From Roseobacter litoralis Och 149 (GTDB taxonomy: Bacteria > Pseudomonadota > Alphaproteobacteria > Rhodobacterales > Rhodobacteraceae), in NCBI RefSeq assembly GCF_000154785.2, contig NC_015730.1, positions 3,162,001 through 3,226,000 of the forward strand: a stretch of 64,000 nucleotides of DNA. The letters are read 5' to 3'. A program made the translations under genes and the position numbers. Shown piece after piece: positions 9,510-17,483 of the stretch (positions are counted from its first letter, which is position 1; each line of letters begins with the position of its first letter). The notes beneath the pieces are model-generated. The model saw nothing but the letters and a program-made list of their open reading frames with translations. It had not been told where the DNA came from and ran no database searches.

Positions 9510-10088
9510 ATGAAAAATCTGGTATCCGCGCTCGTTTATACGGCCCTTTCCTTGGGTGCAATCACCGTGGGCACGGCGGCCCATGCCGATCTTGCGGCCG
9601 CAGCACAAATGCGCGAAGGCGACATGAAGAAACTGGTGTTTCATGCGACCCCGCAGGACACGTCGAATGCGGAGTTCTTTCTGGCCGATGACGCAGGCAC
9701 GACGACGCTGGAAAACTATCGGGGCAAATATGTATTGCTGAATTTCTGGGCCACATGGTGTGCGCCCTGCCGGGTTGAAATGCCCCACCTGTCTGAATTA
9801 CAGACAGAATTTGGCGGAGATGATTTCGAAGTCCTCACCATCGCGACAGGACGCAATTCGCCTACCGGGATCAAGAAGTTCTTTGAAGAGATCGGCATCG
9901 ATAACCTGCCGCGCCATCAGGATCCGAAACAGGCGCTGGCAAGCCAGATGGCGATCTTTGGCCTGCCGATCACCGTTCTGATTGACCCTGAGGGGAAAGA
10001 GGTTGCACGGCTGCGCGGCGACGCAGATTGGGCATCAGATAACGCCAAGGCCATCATCGAGACAATTCTGGCCCGCGCGCCGTCCTGA
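9510..10088 (+). CDS. TlpA-family periplasmic thiol:disulfide oxidoreductase
   Basis: The 192-residue protein has an N-terminal signal sequence (cleavage likely after about residue 26, AHA) and a thioredoxin fold with active site WCAPC (Cys84, Cys87) and a later cis-Pro in GLPITVLID. TlpA/ResA-like proteins reduce disulfides in periplasmic proteins, often for cytochrome c or oxidase maturation. A strong ribosome binding site (GGAGGG, 9501-9506) sets the start. It is divergent from argH. The specific partner is not evident. Confidence 0.85.
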   Translation: MKNLVSALVYTALSLGAITVGTAAHADLAAAAQMREGDMKKLVFHATPQDTSNAEFFLADDAGTTTLENYRGKYVLLNFWATWCAPCRVEMPHLSELQTEFGGDDFEVLTIATGRNSPTGIKKFFEEIGIDNLPRHQDPKQALASQMAIFGLPITVLIDPEGKEVARLRGDADWASDNAKAIIETILARAPS

Positions 10089-10223
10089 ATTATGCGCGTG
10101 CTGCGCTGCGGTTTAACCAGAATTCCCCACAGCCCTCCTGCTGTGCAGGAAACATTGGACCTGTGACCAGATATCTCTAGGCTAATGGATATTCTATCCA
10201 TTGGTTTTTGAAAGGCGTGCACC

Positions 10224-11606
10224 GTGCCGTTTTACAGCAATTTACGCATAAGCTATCCCGCTGGTTCTCCCGAAGAAGTACTGCGAAAGCGCACGCTTGC
10301 CGGTATTCGGCGACTACGCTTGGCGCTTGCTGAGCATTTTCCGACCCATACAGATCGCATGGGGACGGTTCGCATCGGCACATGGAACATCCGCGAGTTT
10401 GGCAATGCAAAATTCGACGGGCGCGATACGTATGAGCCGCTTTATTACATGGCCGAGATCATCTCGAACTTTGATATCGCCGCCATACAGGAGGTGCGCG
10501 ATGACATGCGCGAATTCACCCAACTGCTGGATATTCTAGGACCCGATTGGGATTATATCGCGACAGATGTGACGGATGGCGCTGCCGGAAACGGCGAGCG
10601 GATGGTCTTTATGTTCAACCGAAATCGCGTGCGGTTTCGCAACATCGCGGGCGAGTTGACGCTGCCCGAAGGCAAGAAGGTTCTGGCGAGTTTCGGAGAG
10701 CGTATCAAGCTGGAAAACGGGATCGCCTTGCAACTCCCCGCAGGGGCGGATTTATCCGGCATCTACCGCGCACGGTCCCTGCGCAAGAACAGCACAGTAC
10801 GTTTGGATCAGGATGTGGAAATTCCTTTGCCCGACGGCACGATGCTGCAACTGCCCGATGGCAGCGGGCTGGCAGTAACAAAAGGCACCGAGGTTACCCG
10901 CCCACCCAACACACGGGGTCAAGTGAACGTTGATGTTCCACTGGACGTAGTCCAAGGCGACGCATTCCGGCTCAGGTTTCCGGGCAATGCCCTCGACCAG
11001 AGTTTCAAGCAGTTTGCGCGCACCCCGTTTCTGGTTAGTTTTCAGGCAGGGTGGTTAAAAATCGATCTTGCCACCGTTCACATCTACTTTGGCTCAAACG
11101 AAGACGACAAACTGCTGGCGCAGCGTCGAAGGGAGATTGTCAGACTAACCGAGGCCATCGGAAACCGGGCATCAAAAGAGATGAAAAAGAACCCCGAAAA
11201 TGCGGTCGTGACTGCCGTGTTGGGTGACTTCAACATCATCAGCCCGGAACACGAAACAATGCAGGCTCTGGAGGCAAACGGTTTCGAAGTGCCAGAGAAA
11301 ATAAAGCAAATCCCCGGATCGAATGTAGATAAGTCAAAAGCCTACGACCAAATCGCGTTCTGGGAACCGAAACGCAGCCGGGGATATGCGCATGTAAAGG
11401 TGCATGGCGCGAACGTCTTTGACTTTTTCGACCACGTGTACCGTCTGGATGAGCGCGAGACGTATCAGCCGCAACGCTCTGAGCAATCTTACAAAAACTG
11501 GCGCACGTATAAAATGAGCGACCATCTGCCAATGTGGGTTGAGCTCGCGAGCGACTTTTCCGATGCATTTCTTGATGTTTGCGATGCAACAGAGCCGCCA
11601 GGATAA
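10224..11606 (+). CDS. Endonuclease/exonuclease/phosphatase (DNase I-like) family protein with an insertion
   Basis: The 460-residue protein starts at GTG with AAAGG 9 nt upstream. It carries the EEP-fold catalytic set: Asn55 in GTWNIREFG, Glu90 in AAIQEVRD, Asp335/Asn337 in VLGDFNII and Asp433-His434 in SDHLP. About 115 residues (roughly 144-258) interrupt the fold between the conserved strand VRFRN and QFARTPFL. This insert is rich in short beta-like repeats of the LPDGTMLQLPDGSGL kind. No signal peptide is seen. The substrate (DNA, RNA, lipid or phosphoester) cannot be told from the sequence. Confidence 0.75.
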   Translation: MPFYSNLRISYPAGSPEEVLRKRTLAGIRRLRLALAEHFPTHTDRMGTVRIGTWNIREFGNAKFDGRDTYEPLYYMAEIISNFDIAAIQEVRDDMREFTQLLDILGPDWDYIATDVTDGAAGNGERMVFMFNRNRVRFRNIAGELTLPEGKKVLASFGERIKLENGIALQLPAGADLSGIYRARSLRKNSTVRLDQDVEIPLPDGTMLQLPDGSGLAVTKGTEVTRPPNTRGQVNVDVPLDVVQGDAFRLRFPGNALDQSFKQFARTPFLVSFQAGWLKIDLATVHIYFGSNEDDKLLAQRRREIVRLTEAIGNRASKEMKKNPENAVVTAVLGDFNIISPEHETMQALEANGFEVPEKIKQIPGSNVDKSKAYDQIAFWEPKRSRGYAHVKVHGANVFDFFDHVYRLDERETYQPQRSEQSYKNWRTYKMSDHLPMWVELASDFSDAFLDVCDATEPPG

Positions 11607-11794
11607 GACAAGCTTTAGGCAGTTATCCGTAATTTTGGCCGCATAATTTGTCTAAATCGCACCTTGCGTGCATTTTATCCAGATTCAAGCGTTAGAAAAC
11701 ACAACCGCAGCCCGCTGTTTCAGATTGAACAGAAAAAGCGTTGACGGGCTGTGGGATAGGTTTAGCTTCGCCGCATAACCGGAGGCACTGCCCT

Positions 11795-12922
11795 ATGCCG
11801 TTCTTGGCGCGACTTTTCTTTTCAATCATTGTTGTTTCTGCCGGAGTAAGCGCAAACGCGCAAAACGGACCGCCGCCGGTCACCGTGGCAACCCCCGTTG
11901 TCAAAACCATCATCGAAGACGATGAGTTTGTCGGGCGATTTGAAGCCGAAGGCGAAGTGATCGTGCGCGCCCGCGTTTCGGGGTATCTGCAAACGGTGCA
12001 TTTCGATGACGGCAGCCGGGTCGAAGCAGGTCAGCTTTTGTACACAATTGACCAACGCCGATTCCTGACCGCATTGCGACAGGCGCAGGCTCAGATCGAT
12101 GTGGCACAGGCCACCTATATTTTCACGCAGGATCAACTGGAACGCGCCGAAGCCCTGATTACGAATGGCAACATCTCGCAAAGCGCAGTCGATTCCCGCA
12201 GAGAGGCATATCTCGCCGCACAAGGGGCGCTTGAGCAAGCGCGGGCAGCGTTGGAATTGGCGCAACTGGACCTTGAATACACTAAAATCACAGCCCCGAT
12301 GTCAGGCCGGATCGATCAGACCCATGTCGACCCCGGCAACCTCGTTCTCGCCGATCAGACAGAGCTTACGTCAATCGTATCCTCTGATCCCATCTATTTC
12401 TTTTTTGACATTGATGAGCGTTATTTTCTTGCCTACGCCCGCGATGCGCGCGCGCGCGGTGCGTCCTTGCAAGAGGGCGGCGGCGAGTTGAAGGTCAGAG
12501 TGTCCCTGTCAGACGAAAGCATCCCCCCGATCCACGGATACCTCGACTTTTCTGAGAACAGGATCGACGCAGAAACCGGTACGCTGCGGGTGCGCGCAGT
12601 TCTGGACAACCCCGATGAAGTGCTGACGCCGGGCTTGTTTGGTCGTGTCAACGTGCCGGGGTCGCTGCCCTACGAGGGTATATTGGTGCCCGATGCGGCA
12701 ATCGTCGCGGACCAAAACAGACGCCTCGTGATGAGCGTGGATGCAGAGGGCAACGTCACGCCCATCCCTGTACGTCCCGGGCCGCGCATTGATGGCTACC
12801 GCGTGATACGCGAAGGGCTCGACGGCAGCGAACTGATCGTAATCGAAGGCATCATTCGCGCCCGCCCCGGCAGCGTGGTCACCCCGGAACGGGTGGAATT
12901 ACCGCTGGTTGCGGAAAACTAG
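11795..12922 (+). CDS. RND efflux periplasmic adaptor (HlyD/AcrA-type membrane fusion protein)
   Basis: The 375-residue protein has a signal peptide (MPFLARLFFSIIVVSAGVSA), biotinyl/lipoyl-like half-motifs (VRARVSGYLQTVHFDDGSRV), an alpha-helical hairpin rich in Gln/Ala (about residues 85-165) and the beta-barrel domain. It links the inner-membrane pump to an outer-membrane channel. Start ATG 11795 has GGAGG about 10 nt upstream (ccggaggc); the longer upstream frame lacks a signal peptide at its own start. The pump gene begins 1 nt after its stop, so they are one operon. No Cys lipobox, hence soluble periplasmic. Confidence 0.9.
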   Translation: MPFLARLFFSIIVVSAGVSANAQNGPPPVTVATPVVKTIIEDDEFVGRFEAEGEVIVRARVSGYLQTVHFDDGSRVEAGQLLYTIDQRRFLTALRQAQAQIDVAQATYIFTQDQLERAEALITNGNISQSAVDSRREAYLAAQGALEQARAALELAQLDLEYTKITAPMSGRIDQTHVDPGNLVLADQTELTSIVSSDPIYFFFDIDERYFLAYARDARARGASLQEGGGELKVRVSLSDESIPPIHGYLDFSENRIDAETGTLRVRAVLDNPDEVLTPGLFGRVNVPGSLPYEGILVPDAAIVADQNRRLVMSVDAEGNVTPIPVRPGPRIDGYRVIREGLDGSELIVIEGIIRARPGSVVTPERVELPLVAEN

Positions 12923-12923
12923 A

Positions 12924-15900
12924 ATGGGCCGTTTTTTCGTCAGCCGACCCATATTTGCCATCGTCATGTCCGTTATCATGACGATTGTCGGCATGCTCGC
13001 CTACACGCAGCTGCCTATTGAGCAATATCCGCAAATTGCACCGCCTTCGATTGTTGTGCGTGCGAACTACCCCGGTGCAGATGCCGAAACCATCGCTGCG
13101 ACCGTCGCCACACCTTTGGAACAAGAGATCAACGGTGTGGAAGGGATGCTTTATCTGTCGTCCTTTTCCACGGCAGACGGGTCCATGAGCCTGAGCATTA
13201 CGTTCGAGCTTGGCACCGACCTTGATGCCGCGCAGGTGCTCGTTCAGAACCGTGTCGCCATCGCTGAGCCGCGCTTGCCGCAAGAGGTGCGTGCGCTTGG
13301 TGTCACAACGACCAAGTCCTCGCCCGATCTGATGATGGTCGTGCATATGCTGTCACCGGATGAGACCTTTGATCAGCTTTATGTGTCGAACTACGCACGG
13401 GCACGGGTGCGCGACCGTCTGGTACGTCTTGATGGTGTCGGCGATCTGTTGATTTTCGGCGAACGGGAGTTCTCAGCACGCGTTTGGCTCGATCCGGATC
13501 GGTTGTCCTCGCTCAGTCTGACAGCCGCTGACGTGGTTGATGCCCTGCGCGAGCAGAATGTGCAGGTATCCGGCGGCTCGCTCGGCGCGCCCCCGAACGA
13601 TACGAACAGCGCGTTTCAGGTCACCATCACCACGCAAGGACGGCTTGAAAGCCCGCGTGAGTTTGGCCGCGTCATCGTGAAAGCCTCCGAAGACGGCCGC
13701 GTGGTGCGCGTGCGGGATGTGGCGCGCGTAGAAATTGGCGCGAGGTCTTATGTAAATAACTCATACCTCAACAACAAACCGGCAGTGGCCTTGGGCATTT
13801 TTCAACGACCCGGCTCAAATGCGCTGGCATCTGCGGATGAGATCATAGCGGTCATGGATGAACTGGCCGAGGATTTCCCACGCGGGCTTGAATATCAGGT
13901 CGTCTACAACCCGACCGAATTCATATCGGCATCCGTCAACGCCGTGTATCAGACCCTGTTTGAGGCGGTCTTACTGGTGGTCGTGGTTATTCTTATCTTT
14001 CTGCAAAGCTGGCGCACAGCCATCATACCGCTGCTTGCCATCCCGGTATCATTGATCGGCACCTTTGCGGTGATGTTTGCCCTTGGCTATACGCTGAACC
14101 TGCTGACGCTTTTTGGCCTGATCCTTGCCATCGGCATCGTGGTCGATGATGCAATCGTGGTCGTCGAGAACGTCGAACGCAACATCAAGAACGGGATGAC
14201 ACCCCGGCAGGCCTCGGCACGCACAATGGACGAAGTGCAAAGTGCGATCATCGGCACAACGCTGGTTCTGATCGCGGTGTTTGTCCCCGCCGCATTGGTG
14301 CCCGGCATCACCGGACAATTCTACAAGCAGTTCGCTGTTACGATTTCCGTGGCGACAGTGATTTCAACGATAAATTCCCTGTCATTGTCGCCTGCCCTCG
14401 CTGCCAGCATCCTAAAGCCCCACAGTGACACACCGTCACGCAACCCGCTGACGCTTTTGACACGGCCGCTGTCCGATGGGTTTAATCGCGGGTTTGAAAA
14501 GTTGACAAACGGGTATGTCGCAATCGTCTCGGTACTTGTGCGATCATACAAAATGCTGGCGCTGTCATTTGTAGCCTTTGCCGGGCTGCTTGGGGTGACC
14601 TATTGGATCAATCAGGAGGTTCCGACCGGCTTCATTCCAGACGCAGATCAAGGTTATGCCATTGTCGTGGTGCAATTGCCCGATGGCGCCTCTCTGGAAC
14701 GCACGGACGCTGTCATACGGCAAGCAACCGAAATTGCCCTTGAAACACCCGGGGTGACAAATGCCGTCGCCTTTGCAGGTTTCTCAGGGGCAACTTTTAC
14801 CAATGCCAGCAATCAGGGCGTGATTTTCACCACATTCGACAGCTTTGAAAACCGCATTGAATCAGGGCTGGACGCAGGCGCAATCGTCGGTCAGCTTTTC
14901 GGACGCATGCAATCCCTCAGAGAAGCGTTCATCATCGCGATTGCCCCTCCGGCTGTGCGCGGCGTTGGCAACGGTGGCGGCTTTAAGCTGCAACTGCGCG
15001 AAAACGAAAGCGCGGACATGTCGCGCGTGCTCGGCACGGCCTATGCCATCATGGGGGCCTCTGCGCAGTCCGACAAGGTGCAGGGCGTGTTCACGACGTT
15101 TTCCGCAAGCTCGCCACAGGTCTATCTGGAGATTGATCGCGTCAGAGCACAGATGCTGAACGTGCCCATTGGCGAAATTTTCGAAACACTCGCGATCAAC
15201 CTCGGTTCTGCCTATGTGAACGATTACAACGCCTTGGGGCGGCTATTTCAGGTGCGCGCGCAGGCGGACGAACAATTCCGACTGGACGAAGAAGACATCA
15301 CCGCGCTCAGGGTGCGCACCGCAACTGGTGCACTGGTCCCGCTGGGCACATTGGTGTCTATCGTTGATACCGCAGGCCCCGCGTTGGTGCAGCGCTACAA
15401 TCAGCAAGTATCTGTTCCCGTCCAAGGCTCTGCGGCACCGGGCGTATCAACGGGTGAAGCGCTTATCGCGATGGAGGAAATGGCCGCATCCCTGATGCCG
15501 CCGGGCGTTGATTTTGAATGGACTGAACTGGCCTTGCAGGAACGTAATCAGGGCGATACAGCCGCCTATATTTTCGGCTTTTCCATCCTTTTCGCCTTTT
15601 TGTTCCTCGCCGCCCTCTACGAAAGCTGGGCCCTGCCCGTTGCCATCATCCTCGTTGTGCCGCTTGCGGTTCTGGGGGCTTTGGCCGGTGTCATGTATCG
15701 CAGCATGGACAATAACATCCTGACGCAGGTTGGGCTGATTGTGCTCATCGGTCTCGCGGCCAAGAACGCCATCCTGATCGTGGAGTTTGCCAAACAGGCG
15801 CAGGAAGAACGCGGCCTCTCCCCCGTTGAGGCGGCCCTTGAAGCCAGCAAGCTGAGGCTGAGGCCAATTTTGATGACCGCTTTTGCGTTTATCCTGGGTG

Positions 15901-16067
15901 TTGTCCCCCTGATGATCGCCACCGGGCCTGGATCGGAGATGCGCCAAGCGCTTGGTACGGCAGTGTTTTTCGGCATGTCAGGCGTGACATTTTTGGGCCT
16001 CTTCTTCACGCCTGTATTCTATGTGACAATCCGGACTTTGTTTCCCTTAAAGGAAGCCAAGGACTAG
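12924..16067 (+). CDS. RND multidrug efflux permease (AcrB/MexF, HAE-1 family)
   Basis: The 1,047-residue protein has full HAE-1 length and layout: N-terminal helix (FFVSRPIFAIVMSVIMTIVG), two large periplasmic loops and 12 membrane helices. The proton-relay segment GIVVDDAIVVVENVER in helix 4 carries two adjacent Asp residues, and GLAAKNAILIVEFA marks helix 10. It exports drugs or other amphiphiles using the proton gradient. The ATG at 12924 follows the adaptor stop by one base; the alternative start at 12909 overlaps it. No outer-membrane channel gene or regulator is adjacent, so it must use a channel encoded elsewhere. Confidence 0.92.
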   Translation: MGRFFVSRPIFAIVMSVIMTIVGMLAYTQLPIEQYPQIAPPSIVVRANYPGADAETIAATVATPLEQEINGVEGMLYLSSFSTADGSMSLSITFELGTDLDAAQVLVQNRVAIAEPRLPQEVRALGVTTTKSSPDLMMVVHMLSPDETFDQLYVSNYARARVRDRLVRLDGVGDLLIFGEREFSARVWLDPDRLSSLSLTAADVVDALREQNVQVSGGSLGAPPNDTNSAFQVTITTQGRLESPREFGRVIVKASEDGRVVRVRDVARVEIGARSYVNNSYLNNKPAVALGIFQRPGSNALASADEIIAVMDELAEDFPRGLEYQVVYNPTEFISASVNAVYQTLFEAVLLVVVVILIFLQSWRTAIIPLLAIPVSLIGTFAVMFALGYTLNLLTLFGLILAIGIVVDDAIVVVENVERNIKNGMTPRQASARTMDEVQSAIIGTTLVLIAVFVPAALVPGITGQFYKQFAVTISVATVISTINSLSLSPALAASILKPHSDTPSRNPLTLLTRPLSDGFNRGFEKLTNGYVAIVSVLVRSYKMLALSFVAFAGLLGVTYWINQEVPTGFIPDADQGYAIVVVQLPDGASLERTDAVIRQATEIALETPGVTNAVAFAGFSGATFTNASNQGVIFTTFDSFENRIESGLDAGAIVGQLFGRMQSLREAFIIAIAPPAVRGVGNGGGFKLQLRENESADMSRVLGTAYAIMGASAQSDKVQGVFTTFSASSPQVYLEIDRVRAQMLNVPIGEIFETLAINLGSAYVNDYNALGRLFQVRAQADEQFRLDEEDITALRVRTATGALVPLGTLVSIVDTAGPALVQRYNQQVSVPVQGSAAPGVSTGEALIAMEEMAASLMPPGVDFEWTELALQERNQGDTAAYIFGFSILFAFLFLAALYESWALPVAIILVVPLAVLGALAGVMYRSMDNNILTQVGLIVLIGLAAKNAILIVEFAKQAQEERGLSPVEAALEASKLRLRPILMTAFAFILGVVPLMIATGPGSEMRQALGTAVFFGMSGVTFLGLFFTPVFYVTIRTLFPLKEAKD

Positions 16068-16214
16068 GCGGCCATTTTGGCAGTCGATGTATGGGGCAGG
16101 CGTGCAGCTTGAACTCTGGTCTTCTACTTGTCCACCACTGCTGATTGCGCCTGCAGTCGACTGGCTAAACAATGTCTTCTCATCTCCAACGCGACACAAA
16201 GCAAAAGGTCAGAC

Positions 16215-17207
16215 ATGCACTTTCGACAACTGCGCCAGGACGGGAAAAAAATTTCAGCGATCGGCTTGGGATGTTGGAGTTTTGCGGGCTCTTATGGCCC
16301 CACAACCGAAACCGAGGCACATAGCACATTGTCTGCGGCACGGGATCTTGGCGTCGATTTCCTTGACACGGCAAATGTCTATGGCATGGGCGTGTCAGAA
16401 AGCGTCATCGGCTCTTACTTAAAGGCCAACCAGAACAGTTTCACCATCGCGACCAAAGCGGGCATCTCGCGTGATCCGGAAACCGGCGCACGTACATTTA
16501 ACAACCAAGCAGCTTATCTGCGTACCGAGCTTGAAGGCTCCCTGTCGCGGCTGGGGCTTGAGCAGGTCGATCTGTATTACATGCACCGCCGTGATGTGGA
16601 TATTCCGATTGAAGACGTCATGGAAACGCTGCTGGCGTTCAAGGCGGAAGGCAAGATCGGAGGGATTGGGTTCTCGGAAATCTCGCCCGCATCGCTCAGA
16701 CGTGCAAGTGCGGTGGGGGGCGTCGACGCCGTGCAAAGCGAATACTCGCTCTGGACCCGCCAACCTGAAATGGGGATGATCCAAACCTGCAAAGCACTCG
16801 GCGTCGCCTTTGTGCCCTTCTCCCCCCTTGGGCGCGGGATGTTTACGCCAACGCCGCCTGATCCTGCGACCTTTGAAAAAGGTCATTTCCGTACCGGCAC
16901 ACCACGTTTTTCAGAGCCAAATTTCAGCCACAACATGACCTTCATATCGCAGTTCCAGTCGCTCGCGCAGGCCCTTGATACCTCTCCGGCAACTCTGGCG
17001 ATTGCGTGGTGTTTGGCGCAGGGCGATCACCTCATCCCGATCCCCGGAACGCGCAGCGCAGCCCATTTGGCCGAGTGCGTCGCGGGGTGCTCGTTTGAGA
17101 TGACCCAAGAAATCAAAGACGCCATAGACGACATCCTGCCGATTGGATGGGCCCATGGCGACAGATACGCACCAGAGCAATGGCCGGGTGTGGAAGGATA
17201 CTGCTGA
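16215..17207 (+). CDS. Aldo/keto reductase
   Basis: The 330-residue protein is a complete NADPH-dependent TIM-barrel oxidoreductase: Asp and Tyr of the active site in FLDTANVYGMG, Lys in TIATKAG, His in LYYMHRRD, and the C-terminal cofactor-binding block IPIPGTRSAAHLAE. It resembles the YghZ/Tas/YajO-like AKR branch. Start ATG 16215 has AAAGG upstream. It stands alone, 147 bp after the efflux pump, and converges with the giant gene. Substrate unknown. Confidence 0.88.
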   Translation: MHFRQLRQDGKKISAIGLGCWSFAGSYGPTTETEAHSTLSAARDLGVDFLDTANVYGMGVSESVIGSYLKANQNSFTIATKAGISRDPETGARTFNNQAAYLRTELEGSLSRLGLEQVDLYYMHRRDVDIPIEDVMETLLAFKAEGKIGGIGFSEISPASLRRASAVGGVDAVQSEYSLWTRQPEMGMIQTCKALGVAFVPFSPLGRGMFTPTPPDPATFEKGHFRTGTPRFSEPNFSHNMTFISQFQSLAQALDTSPATLAIAWCLAQGDHLIPIPGTRSAAHLAECVAGCSFEMTQEIKDAIDDILPIGWAHGDRYAPEQWPGVEGYC

Positions 17208-17287
17208 GCCTGCCTAAGGTGTCATTGCCCTGCAGGGTGATCAGTCCGGTTAAAATAACCGGCATCAACCGGGCGTCGTAGAATGAT

Positions 17288-17315
17288 CTTGCGGGCCTTG
17301 ATCACGGCCCGCAAG
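17288..17315 (+). terminator. Candidate hairpin downstream of the aldo/keto reductase
   Basis: CTTGCGGGCC (17288-17297) and GGCCCGCAAG (17306-17315) form a perfect GC-rich 10-bp stem with an 8-nt loop, 81 bp after the reductase stop. It lacks a clean T tract, so intrinsic termination is likely but not certain. A smaller hairpin (CCGGTTA-AAA-TAACCGG, 17244-17260) precedes it. Confidence 0.5.
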
Positions 17316-17384
17316 TCGAAGCATTTTACCAACAGTATACCTTTACAGCATGCAGACGCGCGGCAGAATATTGCGGTGCTTTAG

Positions 17385-17483
17385 AGCGTCTGACGAAATA
17401 CCTGAAACATCAAGTATCACGTAACGCGTTGAAATCTTTGATTTCAGGCAGCGTTACGTGATTCAGGTTTTTCGCATGACGCT
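17385..17483. repeat. 99-bp imperfect palindromic element abutting the giant gene's stop codon
   Basis: The two halves match in three conserved pieces: AGCGTC/GACGCT at the ends, CGAAAWACCTGAA, and ATCACGTAACGC (17416-17427) with its exact complement at 17451-17462. GAAATC/GATTTC closes the top around a TTT loop (17437-17439). The left arm carries about 9 extra bases. It lies between convergent genes and ends one base before the stop codon of the 20-kb gene. It could act as a two-way terminator, or be one copy of a dispersed REP/MITE-like family; copies elsewhere in the genome cannot be checked here. Confidence 0.7.
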
